Counted from the stretch's first letter, positions 17,701-33,078 are shown. The stretch: 64,000 nt of DNA from Enoplosus armatus (GCF_043641665.1 NC_092190.1:11096048-11160047); one strand, 5' to 3'. Notes: a model not told the origin generated them from the sequence alone. Numbers and translations: made by a program.

Positions 17701-19928
17701 CTGGGGACTGTGTGCAGGGACTTTGTAATGTGTGTGAGTCATTATTTTCAGCTTCCATGCAGCAGCAGGCTGCAGGCTTCAGCAGGACAGAGATGGGGCT
17801 GTGCTAAACCAAGCCTGCTGGGCTCTGTGTTAATGAGACAGCTCTGCAGGGATGAGAAGAACACACACAGAGCAACTCAGGAGATGTCTGCTGGCCTCCC
17901 AAAGGTAATTCCCTTAAATGAAAAGCAGACTGCATGCTAGTCATTGTTGCATCAAGGGGATGAGGATGAAGAGTGACGGGGTTGTATTTCAGCACACCTC
18001 CCCATGCTCTTATTACGGGGCTGAGATGAGTGGAGGCAGGGGTACCTTGTTCAGACACTCCCTGCCGATGCTCTTTCTTACCCAATTATCCTTGACTAGA
18101 ATGACTTGTGTAACACTGGCTGTGTCACGCAGCGTTGGAATGGATGTTTTATCCTATCAAGGCCTTTTCATTTTTCAGATTAAAAGTTTCTCTTGCTTCC
18201 AACCAAGGACGCCAACAGGACTGAAGTACTCTACATCTGGGAGACATTAGGGACACATGGAAGAGGCTCATTTAAGGCTCTTGTTAGCTCACCTGGCGCT
18301 TTAAGTAGGACCATTAATATCGATCTACTTAAAATATGGACAACCTCGGTTCACACGTGTCTGTTTGATGAGAAAGACACAGTGTCCCACAGCGTGCATC
18401 TGCATGTCAATTCCAGGCTTGCATCAGCCATCGCTATCAAACTGGCCCAAGCTGTGATTTGGAGCTAATAGGCTTTCCAGATGTTCTCCCTTGTATTTCA
18501 TTGAATCCAACACCTCTGCAGGCCACTGTCCAGCCATAAATCAAGAGGCTGCGTGCTGCATGAGGAGAATGAGGGGATGTGGCTTGATGCATAAGTCACA
18601 TGCTTGATTCATGAGCTCACTGCAAATATCTTCAGGACACAAGCGAAACAATTAACTGTTACCTTAACCCCGAGGCCACAAAGTCTCTTAAAGGGATTTA
18701 GTATCCCCTTTATAAGCTCTGAAGCCCCAGCTCAAAGCCGTGGGGACAGCAGAGCTTTATAAGAATGATTTGGTTTTATGTGGTATTCTTGGATGACAGT
18801 CCACCACGAGTCACTGTGCAGTGTTAGCAACAGTTCACGGCTTTATTTGGTTCTGCAGGCGAGCTTCAGTTCCAACTGTCTGAGATTAGTCGGGTTGAAC
18901 AGATGTCTGATAAAATGTTCTGCTCTCATCCATCTAATGTAAATGTACTGTGTGACCAAGGTTGTTATTAATCTCTGTAAAGCATCAGGCAATGTTTTCC
19001 TTCCGAGAGCTGAGCCAGAATAAGGTCCTGGCAAGAAATACATCTATACCAATATTCAACATGTGGGCTGAACGTTTATCCATAAACACACATGCATCCA
19101 TCGCGTTGCACCTAATTTAATTCCCCAGTGTGTAATATGTTGCTCCTCCTTAGCCGTGCTAATCTAATCTAATGAGCATCTTAACCTTGAGCTGCATTGA
19201 GTTTTTTTTACTGCATAGACCTGCCATTTGTCTGAAATGTTATGAATCCACATACAGAACAAATCACACAAACTCAAGATGGTTATATGTCACTTTAAGT
19301 CTTCTCTCCAACTGCCTCTTGGTTACCGAGGCCTTGGGAAAATCATGCCATTTTAAATCTTTCCCCTTCCTGAAAGGATGTCGCCTCTATCCCACTTTTT
19401 TTTAGCCTTTAAAATTGGCCATTGGCGCGTCTGAAGTCTTTTAATGTGCAATCCATCTGCTCTTTGGCTCATATAGAGGAAATGAGCAGATCCATAATCT
19501 TTACCTGCACTGGCAAGTTGATCTGACATGGTGACAGGAATGATCGATCTGGTGTTTGGGTATATCTTTCCAGGAGATTTTTGTTTGGCTTAGATATCTC
19601 AGTGGAATCACTGGGTGAAACAAAAACATTCATAAAGCTGTTTGCTTCCACTATCTGAGTTCTCCAATATCGTGAATCATCAAACATCAAATAAAAGAGA
19701 GAAAAAAATGCTGCTACAGACGCAAAAGTTTATGATCCGTTACTCGCACGCTGTTAGAGATTTCCCAAATAGTTCCCCACCCTTCACATGTGATGGTGTG
19801 TGAATTTGAAGTCATGTTTAACTGTGTGAGAATTTTCACACCCAGAATTTGCCCTTTCTTCATTTGCCCTTTCTTTTATTCTTCACTGAAGAAAGTGTAA
19901 TTATACAGAATGTAAAAGTTAAGAGAGG

Positions 19929-19955
19929 TATATATATATATATATATATATATAG
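19929..19955. repeat. (TA)n microsatellite
   Basis: An alternating TA tract in the intergenic region. Confidence 0.9.
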
Positions 19956-22826
19956 ACCTTTTTGTAGATTCATGTCTCTCCTCCCCAAGGCCCTGATGCT
20001 CCACAGGGTACCTAAATTGGGTTGCCCCATTAAAACTTCAGGACTTAGTGCAAATTGATCACTAGGAAACATCTGTAGTGCTATCCAATCACAAGCAATC
20101 AGCTATATAAACAGGAAGTCATTGTAGCATCACAAGCTGTAGCATAACCTCAGTTTTAGGGTGGGCAAATTATACGTTAAACTTAACTGTTTATCCTTTG
20201 TAAATGACTTTGTTTTATTTATAAATGCATATGTGGAGAGTGTCAGCAGTATTTATGCAGTTTAGTATTAAATATTATATTACGCTCGCTAGCATAATCT
20301 AGCTGACGTTATTAGGTCAATTGAGGTAATTTGTGTTATTTTTATAAAACTTAATTTCAAATGTTCCCAGTTTACTTCATCACTAAATAGCATTTTATCA
20401 AGTGTTGGGTCAGTTATGTCGACCATATTCCACATGACCTCTTTTACTCCCCCCAAACACGTCATATATTAACACACTAACGTTAGCTTTGTCACTTCAA
20501 TTCAGTTAACTTTAGTAACAGTTAATCTCAAAGTAAAAACTAGTTTGTTATAACAAGTTGTAACAAGCCTAAGTGTGAACTTATAAAGAGCTGGTGCAAC
20601 AGGCTCCAGGTCTCCTCAGTGACAGCTAGAAACCTGGCACTGTTGTCTCCAGAGAGCTGCCAACAACAAAGCCCAGAGCAGCTGCACTGACTGTCCTAAG
20701 ATCATCCTGTTATTTATTCTATACAAATTACTTGCATATGTTCGCCGCTGTCTTGCCCTCCAGGTTAAAGCTCTCATCCGAGCCCGAGGAGGGATGTAGA
20801 GAGGACAGTTGGCAGAGTGACAGATCCACTCTCAGCTGTAGCCACTACAACGTTGTCTCTCGTTTCCCATCCACACCTCGCAGCAAGGTCCAGACGCTGA
20901 GAGAAATGAGTTCCAGAGATATTCATGTGAAACGCTCAGCCGATTCTTGGCCTGTTTGTGATCACACCTTTAGATTCAGATTAAAGTCAAATCAGAAGTA
21001 ACTCGAGGGAGCACCTTCACATGGCCAACCATTACAATCAATGTCATTTGTCTGAGTTGACCTGCCTGGCGTGATGGGAAGCAGAGAAGGTGACGAAGTG
21101 TGTTGTTTCCATATCAAAGGAGGGCTCTTAGTTTCAGGATGACTGTACATCAACGGCATGTGGTGAAGGGTCTGACTGATAAATGAAAAAACTAATTAGA
21201 GGAAGTGGTCCTGTGGTGCTACAAGGCGGCTGGAGCTTGAGGTCCGGATGTCATGTCACCAAGTTTGCAACGTGGACCTGTCAGGATGCTCTGTGGTTGG
21301 TGCACACGCTGGACAGGCTGACATAATGCCCTACCCAGCTAACCTTCATGTGAGAAGATGAAGCCTGCAACAGCTATTCCCATTTATCACAGGCCTTGTA
21401 AATGTCAGCACCGAAACTGCTGTAGACATGACATGCAAACGAAAGTGAATCTAAACAAAAATAGGTCATGATCTGGATTCCATTACAGTACGTATTGTGG
21501 CCTCCTGCCTCAGTTATTCGTCAGTATCTGGGCTGTGCTGTTGCTCAACTTACATAGCTTTGGCTAGAGAGGAAGATCTATTTGTAACAGCCTTTTAATA
21601 CAATACACAAAGGTAATTTGAAGGAAATAAATCATAATCTTAACTTTGGTCGGGTGCCAATTCAAAGGTAGCAAATGTCAACGACACCATGAACAAAAGC
21701 ACAGACTCAGAACCAGCAATAACAAACACACTTTTATTTGACTTCCGAGTGGCGTTCCAGGAAACTTTAATGACATTTCAGGTCACTGGCCCAGTTTGTT
21801 AGTGAACTTTTTATATTTAATAAAATATATTGATAGCAAAAGCCATTCAGGAAAAAAGAAGATGGTGCAGATTTCTCTCTTAAGTCTGGGCTGTGCCACT
21901 GGGAATGGTATATCCACGTGTTCCTTTCCTTGACATTCTCCTTTGGTTTTTAACAAGCTCGCAGAGACACATAAAGCCCTCTTCGTCTATCCTGAGAACA
22001 AGTTTGATGCAACTCTTGTGAGCAGATTCTCAGAGGAGTTCTCCTCCTCCAAATGCAAATCAGACTGGAAGAAATATAAATCTTAAGGCACCCATCATAT
22101 CATGCACAGTGGCTTAAATTTCTCTTCTCTTATTTGTACAAACTGTGTGGGTTCAGACAAACCAGCACATTTGTTATTATGAACCAACTATCCACTAAAT
22201 GGATGCTAATTCGTAATCCACTGTATCAAGTGTCACTAAATCCTAAAGTTTCTTTTGTTCTTTCATGTTTTGAAGCTCATTTCCTCATTGTAACATAATT
22301 CATAAACGCTGCACTGACTAGGATGTAATGATTAAGATAAACACTTTGATGGTTTGCTTTTGTTTTGAAATATGGATCTATTATAAATGGGTTCCTGACA
22401 AACAAACACATGCCTGGCTTCCCCTAGACGTCCTCAGAGGCTCGCAAAGCTTAGACAGAAACAATGCCACAGCGATCATGAAAGGGAATAGCAAATCCTC
22501 TGAATGTCATGTGCTTTCACCATATCCATCAGCTTGAAAGGGCTGCTTAAAATGGGTGGACAAAATATACATATCCCTGGATTTGACATGGAATTATTTG
22601 AACCTCTGCTGGGGCATAAATCCACCCTATCCTAAGCCTGTGGTAACTTGTAAACAGCCACTCACATGACATACCTCATACCCACTGAAGAATGTCTCAG
22701 CGTCTCTCTTGTCTTACAATATGTCATGCTTTGAAAATCTGCTTCCACATAATTCCATTGTAAAGTCAATAGATTGTGGTTTTCGTAACATCCTAACATC
22801 CTTCAGTGCTGCCCTGCTGTCTCTCA

Positions 22827-23412
22827 CAGGGCGATGCCAGAGGAGTGGCAGGAGGTGGCACCGCCCCGCTCCCCGAAATCTTATTGACCCCCCCCATCCC
22901 CCCTACCAGAGTCAGAAGGTGATAGGTAGTTATCTTATTATTTTCATGGATAGATGACTAAATGGGCCTACTGGGTACAGACCCAGGGCCTGGACCTGGA
23001 CCACAACCTCTGTATGAAGTGACTGTTGACATGTCTGGTTGGAAAGTCTATCAAATGACTACAAAGAAATGCAAAACCACCACAAAGAGACTCACAACAG
23101 GACACAAAACAACTGAAAAGAGACATTCATTTCCTGAAGAGGTGAAAAATGAATTAAGAGACACAAAACGACAAAAAAAAGAGAAATAAAATGACAAAAG
23201 AGACAAAAAATGTAAAGAAATGTAAAAGACCCCAAGTATGCGCAAAATGACAATGCAACTATTAATATTGTACAGATTATTATTGCCAAGAACCTTTAGG
23301 CTTTAAATTTGAGTCTTCAAACATTTTTACTCGTTTTACAAATGTGCCCCTCTTCATTAAAACTGTGCCCCAGTCCGGCTCCCCCATTCAAACGTTTCTA
23401 AACCCGCCCCTG
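22827..23412. mobile_element. hAT-like non-autonomous element with 8-base target duplication
   Basis: The segment starts CAGGGCGATG and ends CCCGCCCCTG (reverse complement CAGGGGCGGG), which gives short imperfect terminal inverted repeats. It is flanked on both sides by gtctctca (22819-22826 and 23413-23420), an 8-base duplication as made by hAT transposases. Inside is an A-rich array of caaaa/gagac words at about 23055-23235. No transposase frame is present, so it must have been moved by an element elsewhere. Confidence 0.7.
23055..23235 (+). repeat. A-rich degenerate tandem array inside the hAT-like element
   Basis: Degenerate repeats of the type acaaagagac, cacaaaac and gacaaaa. The open frame across it is a by-product of the low-complexity composition. 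Confidence 0.7.
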
Positions 23413-26400
23413 GTCTCTCACAAAAACATGTGTTCAGTGCTGCTTTGAGAGGTGATTGCATGCTGCGTGGTGTCCAGACTCCTTGGCCCCGACCTTGGCT
23501 CCATTCATTTGAATCAGAAAGAGCTTTTCACTGGATGGTGTTGTGGTCACAGAGGAGCTGGACTCAGCTCTCCTCTCTTTCCTTGGACTTTACAATAACT
23601 CGGTGCCAAGGGACAAATATTCTTTTTTACTGCAAACCTTATATAAGCTTGTGCTAGGATAAATGATTTTCTTGCAAAAGTTAACGTACGCCTGACTTTT
23701 ATGATTTGATCTGAAGCACATGTGGAGAACACCTACGATTAAAAAGCCGTAGCTGTAAAGTGAAACAATGCGTGATGGGTTTTTTTTGTGTGTGTGGTCA
23801 CAGATAGATATGTCATCTTTTCAATGACTTGAGAGCTCTGTTGAATTTCAAACGCCTCGATCTCCACAATAGATTCACGGCAGAAAGCGCATCTGTCGTT
23901 TAGAAATGACGAAAGCACAATGTCACTCCAGGCATGCCCTTTTGCGAGAGTCCAAGGCTCAGATCAGCTGCATTGTATGCTTCTTCCTCCATATATTGCA
24001 CAGGCGTCATAGCACAGGCCCCTCTGCCCTCATAAACACATCCAGAAGGGAGTGATTATTTCTCAAGATGTGGAGATGGAGGACTTGCCAGTTCATGCCT
24101 CTTTATGAGTGTTTTGGCATGACGGCCTGTTCCGCTTCACAATGCTTTTGTTCCTCTTGTTAGAAGAGATGCTTCACCCAACCACCCTGTGGGCCATGTG
24201 TCTCTGTCACCTTGAGCTCAGCGACGGGGCAAAGAGAAACAGCACTGTGGCTTTCTGTGTTTGTGTCTCCCTCTAATGAAATGCACAGTATCAAGTGTCC
24301 CCAAATTAGTAACAGTATTGCAGGTCATAAAACATGGCATCTCCTTTAATCCGCAGTGACACGACCATGCCCGCATTCTCTCATGTTGCAACATCAGGAA
24401 TGCATTTTCATCTAATATGGGGCTTCTTAGCCTTGTTCATGCATTTTTGAGGAGACCAATTTGTCCCCAGATTGTGAAATTTGAAGATGTAATAAATCAG
24501 GACATTTAGCAGGGATATTATGAGCGGTTGAAGTGTGGGCTTTGGAAAAGGATAAAAACAAATATGTGCTCAGTCTTAAGAAAGATTTTTATTTTTCCTT
24601 TCTTGGATAGGACCTCTGAATGAATGCCAAGAAGCAAGTTTGTCATTAAAAAGGCACAGATAAGCTTTGATGAGTCAGTTCTTAAAGCTCAACTATGTCT
24701 TACTTCATCGTCTTCCCTTCAGATCTGCATTTAATGATAAAATCGAATTATCCTAATGCTTCCTACCCAACCCAAGAAAAATGTCATGTATTTTTATGAT
24801 GCATTATTAATGACCATTCCTCCATACACACACCTCCTATTCAAATTATATTCCAGTGGGAAAAAAATGTATATTTGAATTTGAGAACTAGGGAAAACTG
24901 CATCTGCTGATGAAGATCATATGACATGATTGAAAGCTCCAAAAATGCTGTTAAATGGACCTTGTGGTGATTGTTTTCAGAATAACACCAGGGATTATAA
25001 CAATTTATGTTTTCCCATTTCCCATTCATAAAATTGAAGCAAAACATATAAGAAATCCTTCAAATTATGATATTTGTTTAAAGTAGCCGAGTGTTTATTT
25101 CAATCTGTGTGTGGATTACTCAATAGACTGTAGGATACTCTCTACAGAGTCTCTCTGGAGTCAACAACACTGAATAATGAAATCATCACTACTCCTCAAA
25201 GAGTACCTCATCTCCTGAATACCTATCATTTTAATTATATTGTAGAAATACTACTGGCTCTTTTCCCAGACCTATACGTACAGAATCAGTCACACAAGAT
25301 CGGGCTTGGCAAATGTTTATTTTCCCAAATACTAAATGGGACCCTGGGGATATTATGCTTCATTCCACTTTGTTTCTCACTTCAAAGGCACTGCCGGGAA
25401 TCAACTGACATATTTCATTGAGCTTTCTTGTCCGAAAAGAACATATTATATAATATATTTGTCAATTTCAAAATATTCAAAAAGCGCTCTCTATCAAAAT
25501 TAATAGAACAAATCCTCACAACCCAACAAGCAATAAAAAACATAATTTCTGATTCTACTTAGGGATCTTTATTTCCCATGGCCAAGCATCAACATCAGGG
25601 AGGAATGTGCTGGCTTCACACCTACGGACCTCATAAATTAAAATGTGTAGACAAATTACACACGATGGCAAAAAAAAGACGAAAATTAGTCGACAGAAAT
25701 GTGAGCTGTGTATTTAACAGCATGCTGTTTGACTCTCTGGCTCTCAAACAGTGCCTTTATTATTGTGCTGCTTCCCGGTACTCCTCAAACAAACTCTCAC
25801 ACTCGCTTAATTAAATCCTCGATTGAAAATGTGTTTGTGGAAAGAAAGGAGATATTCCGTGCAGAAAACACTTTTTGCAGGCAATTCATGGGCCTTTGTT
25901 TTCCCAAAGAGGGCTGCACACACTCCAACCCAGATTGTGTCTGTGTTTGTTGGCTTATAAGTGGGTGAATTTATTTCCAACAGGCTTTTCTTTTTTTTTC
26001 AGTGTCTTGCAAGGCTGTGGTGGATTTTTACACTGCTGTAAGCTGACAGTCAAACAGACACCCAGGTCATATGAGCAATTAAAATACTCAAGGCATCCAG
26101 GATTCCATACCTGACGGTGGTGGGGTTTTATGACACTAATGAGGCATCCTTCTTACTCCGGTCAGGAGGTGTTTCCTTTGGAAAAGGTTGCATTCTTGGT
26201 TTGTTGGCAACTCTCACCACCTCTAATGATTCATGCCTTCAAAATAGGTGTTTTTGAGAGCTGCGATGAAGTTTGTAAAAGGTGTTTTGCTAATGAACCA
26301 CCTTGAAGTAGCACCTTATTTTGCAGGACACCTGCTGGGCATTGCTGATCTCTCTCAAAGTGATTCCTGTCTTCTTTCAAACGAGGCTACTTTATCCGTC

Positions 26401-28392
26401 TTAGTATACATTTATATTTAAAGCGGCTGTTAATGGTTTGGATGTCATCACATGCTAATGCAGACTAAAATAATTGTTTAAAGCCACTTGACATGAAGTT
26501 TAAAGGCATTCCTCCTGTATCATCATACAGGGGATTTGTTCCAAGAGTGAAAAGCCACAGACTAAATCACGCATAATGCTGCTTTCTTGCACATGTTTCA
26601 TGGTTTGGGATCACTTTGGCACAGCAGGCCGGGGAGTCCACGACAGTCTGTGATGTAGTAGCAACAGGCCTGTTGTGATTGACACATTTCAAGTGGGATT
26701 TGTGGGACTGAAAGACCATGAGTGCATTAGGAGTGGAGACATGGCGCCAAAGGCAACACCTGTAATATGAGTTGCATGTTTCAAACAAAGTAGCATTACA
26801 GTCACTTTCAATCTGTGCTCTGCAAGAAAATGAAGCATAGCCAGTTAAATCTGGAGAAATATAATTCTAGTTATGCTTTCCCATGCCTTGACCCTCTGTC
26901 ATTCATGTTTCTGTGGATCTGTATTCATTAATACAGTGAGATGATGGGAAATTTGTCTTTTCATTCCATGCATTTAGCTTCAGAGGCCAACTACCCTCCG
27001 TTAGGTGGAGCTCAGCAGAGAGGAGAGCAGGAATGCAGGAGGGATGGCAGCTCTGAAAGTGTATTTACTGTAATGAGAAGCAGACAAGGAGGAACTCTGA
27101 GCTGCTATTGTTGTGCACAGGTTTGCTTTGGATTCCTGTCTCACCCCTGCAGGCTACAGACCCATGAATATTTAAATAGGAAAGGGACTTCCTCTAAACA
27201 TCAATCAAAACCCTATCTATTCAATTACTGGCCTCAGATCTGAGATGTTCAACCAACAGCAGCTTCTGATGAGAAGAAAGTCTGCCCGTGGCAATGCCTG
27301 TGCATATACCATAGACCATGTGGACAATGAGTCAATTAAAAACAGCCCCTCAATAGCTGGCAGACCTTCAAGAGAGGAAAGTCGCTGGATATTTATTCAG
27401 TGACACTGCACTTGGAAGAAATTCATAAGAAGTTTTAGTCAATTGAAAGAGGATCAGAATACAGCAGAAAATCGCTGTAAAGAAATATAATCCCCTTTTC
27501 TTGTGAAAAAATGTAGCCGTATGAAAGTTTAACTCAATTCAATATTTTCTCATAAAGTATGTTGAATAGGCTCAAATTCAAAGGCACTTTCTCTCTCTGA
27601 ACACATTTCATCCTTGATAAATGCCAGCGGCTAACACTATTTCTTTTGTATGAAAAGAGTAAGAGAAAGCAACAGAGAAAAAGTGTGTGGGTGTGTGTGA
27701 GAGAGTGGGAGGGGAGGCGACTGAGGTGGGATCAGATACACAAACAGTAATGTAAAAAAAAATATATATATAGAGAGAAAAAGAGCGATGAGAAAGAAAA
27801 ACAACTGCTTTGGACACCTGTTCAAAGACATCCTACCAGGCCTTTGCCATGAGAAAAAGGTGACTCACACTGGCAGAGGATCAGTTGATTGGAGGTGTGT
27901 CATTTAGCAGCCCGAACATCTCTGTCAGTGAGCGATTGCACGCAACAGTCCCGTGATCTTTTTTAAACCACAACAACAACACGGCTCAGCCTGCAAAGAA
28001 GCTGTGCTTGACACAAACCTATCCTCCGCTAACAAGAGCCAGACACATCAGCCAGAGTGCTATTCTTGGCAGTCAGCACTGGTCGTCTATGAAAGACAGA
28101 TCGTGCAGCAAGGCCAGAGGACTACTAGAGGGATTTTACAGCAACCACTACAGTGGTTAGTTAATATAATGTTTACTTTTTGTATTATCTTTACATATTG
28201 TGGCTTCCTGTTCTTGATTTGGTCACACTAATTGAGTTAATCAAGGATCAGAGTGTTGTGCCCTGCAGCAAATGGTTGATTTTGTCTGATGAACATAAGA
28301 AAACCATAGAGGGATTTATAGAAACACAGCAAGGCGATGAATGAGCTGCGAGAGTGCTGAAACACTGCATTAACAAACACACCATGCTTTGA

Positions 28393-28755
28393 TTAAAGGA
28401 ATAGTTTGACGCATACACACTTTCATGCAGAGTTAGATGAGAGGATCGATACCACTCTTATATCTGTACGTTAAATATGAAGCTACAGCCAGGAGACTGT
28501 TAGAGTCAGCTAGCCTGGCTCTGTCCAAAGGTAACTAAATCTGTCCAAGCTCACAAATGAACATGTTATATCTAATTTAAGTGTAAAAATGACAAGTTGT
28601 AGTTTTACAGGGTTTCTTGGACAAAATAATCCAGTCTTCATGCTAAACTAATTGGCTGCTGGTAGTAGCTTCAAATTTAGCATACGGACATGAGAGTGGT
28701 ATCAATTTTCTCATCTAACTCGTGGAAAGAAAGTGAACAAGCGTATTTCCTGAAG
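28393..28755 (+). mobile_element. TTAA-ended foldback MITE, copy 1 (3' end degenerate)
   Basis: Begins TTAAAGGAATAGTTTGAC. It contains agttagatgagaggatcgat near the left end and a matching inverted copy (tcaattttctcatctaact) near the right end, with tagcctggctctgtccaaag in the middle. The same words occur in 40558-41054. The right terminus is too diverged to place exactly. Confidence 0.7.
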
Positions 28756-31127
28756 TCAGAGCTGCACAAAATGAGTACAGTTTACAGGTGAATGTGGTGT
28801 CTCCAGGGTGAGGGTGTAAAATTAATTCATGTGTTGTATTCAAGTGTTTCATCACCTGGATAGTGGTATTAGTGTATTAGTGTGATCAGAGATTAACCTA
28901 TAGAAAGACCTGATCTGAAATTCTGCAGTTTCTTTGTCAATTCATGACATTATTTTTCCACATATATGGCTTTGAGCCATCCATGATCAAACATTAGGTT
29001 GACTTTGTTTGAAACAAAGTTTGCTTTTACCTAAGATTAATTGAAAAGCAATCCAGAAAGATGATGGTGAAATATTGTCAGAGCTGAAAATAATCTGCAA
29101 CACATTAAGAGCCCTGCTTGGAGGAGCAGATGAAAGGCGCTGCCCTTATATTAAAAGAGCTGCTGGGGAGGTGAAGGATTCTCCTCAGGAGAAATCAAAA
29201 ACACTCCTTTCCCACTGGCGCACTGACAGTAACTCACAGCGCTGTCAATCCATTTTAATCAAATTACTGTGATGTTTCAAACTGTCTATTTTCAAACAGG
29301 AATGACATAAGTCTGAGAGATTGCTGGTTTCACATCATGAAAGCTGTTTTCAATCAGATCCACACAATATTTCATTGTCTTTGGAGCTTTGTTTTGGAGG
29401 ACTGTGGATATGAGAAGAGATGAGCACAGAGATGAGTTGAGGAGGATCTTTGGCAACATCATACAGTCACAGACATGAGAAGAGAGAGAAGACTGGTAGA
29501 CATGGCACAGATCATATCAAAGCAGTAAGTTGTTTCTGAATTGAAAAGAGGACAAATGTTTGTTTGTTGAGCACATGTGAATCTTAGAGGAACTATGTGG
29601 TTTTTCAGGAATCTTGAGGTGCTCTGCTTCAGCCAAATCACAGCTGATGTTTCTTAAGAGTCTCTTGTGTGGATAAATTAAACATCAAGCAATTAAAAAC
29701 ACCCAGAAATATGTTTCTTTATTCATCACATGTCAGTATAAAGGATTGGGGAGTGAACTGGGTCTGGAAAAATATGCTCTAGGCTTCTGTCATAAGTGAT
29801 GAAAAGCAGATTGTCCTGAGAAAAGTATCAGATAAGTAGCTGATAATGTCATTTATCCCAAAGGTGGGAGGCGGTTAACAGCCACTTGCCATCAAAGCGT
29901 GGAAAAACGGAGATCATCCCTCGTTTAGCCGCGCTGTGCAAACCCTCCTAACATGTATACCATATGCTTTTTTTCTCCTGAGTGTCATAAATGTGTTACA
30001 GGCTGCGTGGGCACAGTGGCCTGTCCTGACACTGAATCACAGGGTTCCCTCAGCTCACCTAAATCTTGGGTCCACTCAACACCTCAACACAAACGGAAGT
30101 GTTTATGTTGCAAACAGGCTCAGTGAAGCACACATGCAATGGTGTATTTAGACAAGGGAGCTATGATCAAGATGTTACTGTGTTATTTTACATTGTTGAT
30201 CTACCCACTGTCCCAAGATGTTAACGCCTAATATCCGTTAATACCCACTGCAGATATCCCTATCATCCCCTGTAGATTTGGTGAAATGGGACACTTACAT
30301 AATGCTTCAGCAGTGTGACTGAGATATATACCATCATGCTCTGCTCACCATCGTCTTCACCCTCTGAGACAAACAAGACCAGGCTGCACCTCGAAGCAAG
30401 CTGAGGCACAGGAAATAGTCAGCCATCACTGAGGTCTTAAATTGAAGGCATGAAAGCATTAGATGTTGCTTGAACTGTGCATTTCTTAGAGATAAGGCAT
30501 ACCTTTTAATGGTTTTTAAAGGCTTTGTCAGTAATTGGTTTCATTTTGCTTTATAGATCAGTAATAACATATTAATAATAATAGCATTGGTCCAGAGCTG
30601 AAGGCTTATTGGAACGTTTTAAAAAGCTGTTAGCCTGTATGAATGTTGTAGTAACATAACTGATAACTTAATAGCTTAAAATTGATCTGCGTAGTGTGGG
30701 GAATGCTGTGGGATATCTGTAAAAGTTTGGATGATGTCTTTCACACCTTGAGCCATTTTTCACAGTTTTTTTCCCCCCGATTCTTTGTAGGACATTTTTG
30801 ACTGAAACCAAAATATCAAATCCACCAGGTCGAACAGCTCTCAGCACGGCTGACGTACGCCGAGAGACGCCGACGACCAGAGAGGGAGAGCGGTTGACTT
30901 TCACCAGCCAGGCCCTCTGTTTGACATCATGTTATTGTAATGAGAGCCAGCTGCCCGCAACATCAGCATTCAACTTCATACCAGCATAAAAAAAAAACAT
31001 GAAAGTTAGTGCTTTAAACATGTCCAGATTCCTCTGTACGCCACAGGCAGGACTCGCCTGCTCTTCAGCGTTACAATCAATGGTGCCTGTGATCATCAAG
31101 GGTGGAAATGAGCTCTTAGCCTTGGAG

Positions 31128-31149
31128 CACACACACACACACACACACA
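31128..31149. repeat. (CA)n microsatellite
   Basis: About eleven CA units in the intergenic region. Confidence 0.9.
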
Positions 31150-33078
31150 TAGAGAGGCAAAATACTGCATATTCATTATATAAACACTGCGGTTTGTCGA
31201 GCCATGTGCCGGCTTTGTTTTTAATGCATTTAAATCAATGTCTTCATACAAAATAAAAACAAAAAATCACATTATCCTGGTGCTAAATCATTTGTGGAGT
31301 CAATTGCTGTTCCGTGTTTTCAGGGGGGGCCTGGAAAAGCTTTTGCCTCTATAGCCAGTGATTGCACATATAAGCCGCTCTTTTACAGTATAATCAATTT
31401 CATGCTCTCTTTTCAGCTCATGCCTCATTTTGATTTTCTCAGGACAACAAATGGATTTAACACAAATTCTGAAAAACATCCCAGTGCCTTTAATGTGAGC
31501 AATAATTACCTCAGATGCCATCTCTATATATGTAAACAAACAGGTATATATGTATTATTTTGGGGTATGAACCAGATGTTAATCCACAGCAGTCCTTCCA
31601 TATGAAGAGAGCAGACACACATATGGTTCGACTGTTTAAAAGATAGTCTTTGCCAATCTGGAACAATCAAGGCAGAGACAGAGCAGATTTTCCTAAGAGA
31701 GATCTCTGAATTAAAATGTGCAACTGTGTTTGAGCTGAAGTAAGAATCAGATTTGTTTATTGTAAAAAGAGGAAAACAAAGTGCATGGATTTTAATCCCT
31801 AAACAGCCCTCAGAAAACATTTTTCACGCCTCTTTTTTTCTGTCACACAAGTTAATTTCGACATATTGAGGAAGCGGAGGCACTGAGGCATGGTGTTTAC
31901 ACATCACATTATGCCTGTCATGACTTCTTCTTTTACAGTAACCGGATGGCAGATGTATCATCTTATTAACACCTTTGAATTAGAGCGCAGAGTTAGAGAT
32001 GTGTTTACAGTGTGTGTTTCTGCACCTCCCTTGTGGAGTCTTTAGGCAGGAAAAGTGGAGGAAGCTCTGTTCTCCCCTGACAACATCTATTTCAACATCC
32101 TCTGTGTGGATTCCATCTGAACTCAACCCCTGACCCTTCCCCTTGTTCCCGAGCCTGGTCTTGCCCCCGCGCTGCCGTCCATCCTCCTGGGTACACGCTG
32201 ACCTGTGAACTTTGCCTCGCCTCTGAGGTCCGACTGCCGACCCCGCACACTGACTTCACAGAGAGAAAAGAACACAAGACGGAAAGTTGCCCCTCATCAC
32301 TAGTCACGCCTGGAGGGTGTGTTGCATTGTGAAAAGGAGAAACCAGCCGGTGATCCCAATTTTAAAAAAGTCAGCTGTAGTATTTTGAGTTATTACCTAT
32401 AAATTGCATCATTAGGAGCATGTTTTACTTCAGTACAAGCTCACATAACACCGGATTGACCGCAGTGAATAGATGATGGCACACCAACGTTCCTAACTTC
32501 ATAAATTAGGAGTGGGTCACTTGGGTCAACATGTGTTTACTCTCAGGAAGGAGCATTAAGGGGATTAACACTAATCAGAGGAGATTATAAACTGCTATTA
32601 ACCAGCTGGATGGTACTTTCCTGCCTGATCTCTTCTCTTTGTACGCCTGTGGAGAAGGATGTTTGGTTTGTAAAAAGGGATCTGGATAACGATTACCTCT
32701 TGTGACGTTTTCTTTGTAAACACAAACATACTGGACCTCTCACTTACCTTTGACCCAAACTCCAAAGGATGGCCTTTGAACAAAGTGTTTCAACTGAGGA
32801 GAAGGGAAAACGTATGTGAAATGTTTCATGCGGTAGGTTAACTGATTGTTAATTGAAGGATCAGTTTGTGACTTATAATGGTGTGAGCAGTCATTAGATG
32901 TTTTTTTACAATGAGCAACCAGTTTACTGTGCAATCCAATCCAATAGCTCTGCTATAAATGCTCTCTTTGTGCTCAAGTATTCACATTAGTTGACAGAGA
33001 GGTGTTGATTGTATTGAACTGTATAGTTATTTTGGGGGCTGTAGTTAGCGTTGTTGTTGTATCACACTGCATCATACT

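Noticed and set aside
23051..23289. Overlapping minus-strand hydrophobic open frames
   Set aside because: They arise from the A-rich array inside the hAT-like element and do not look like a membrane protein gene.
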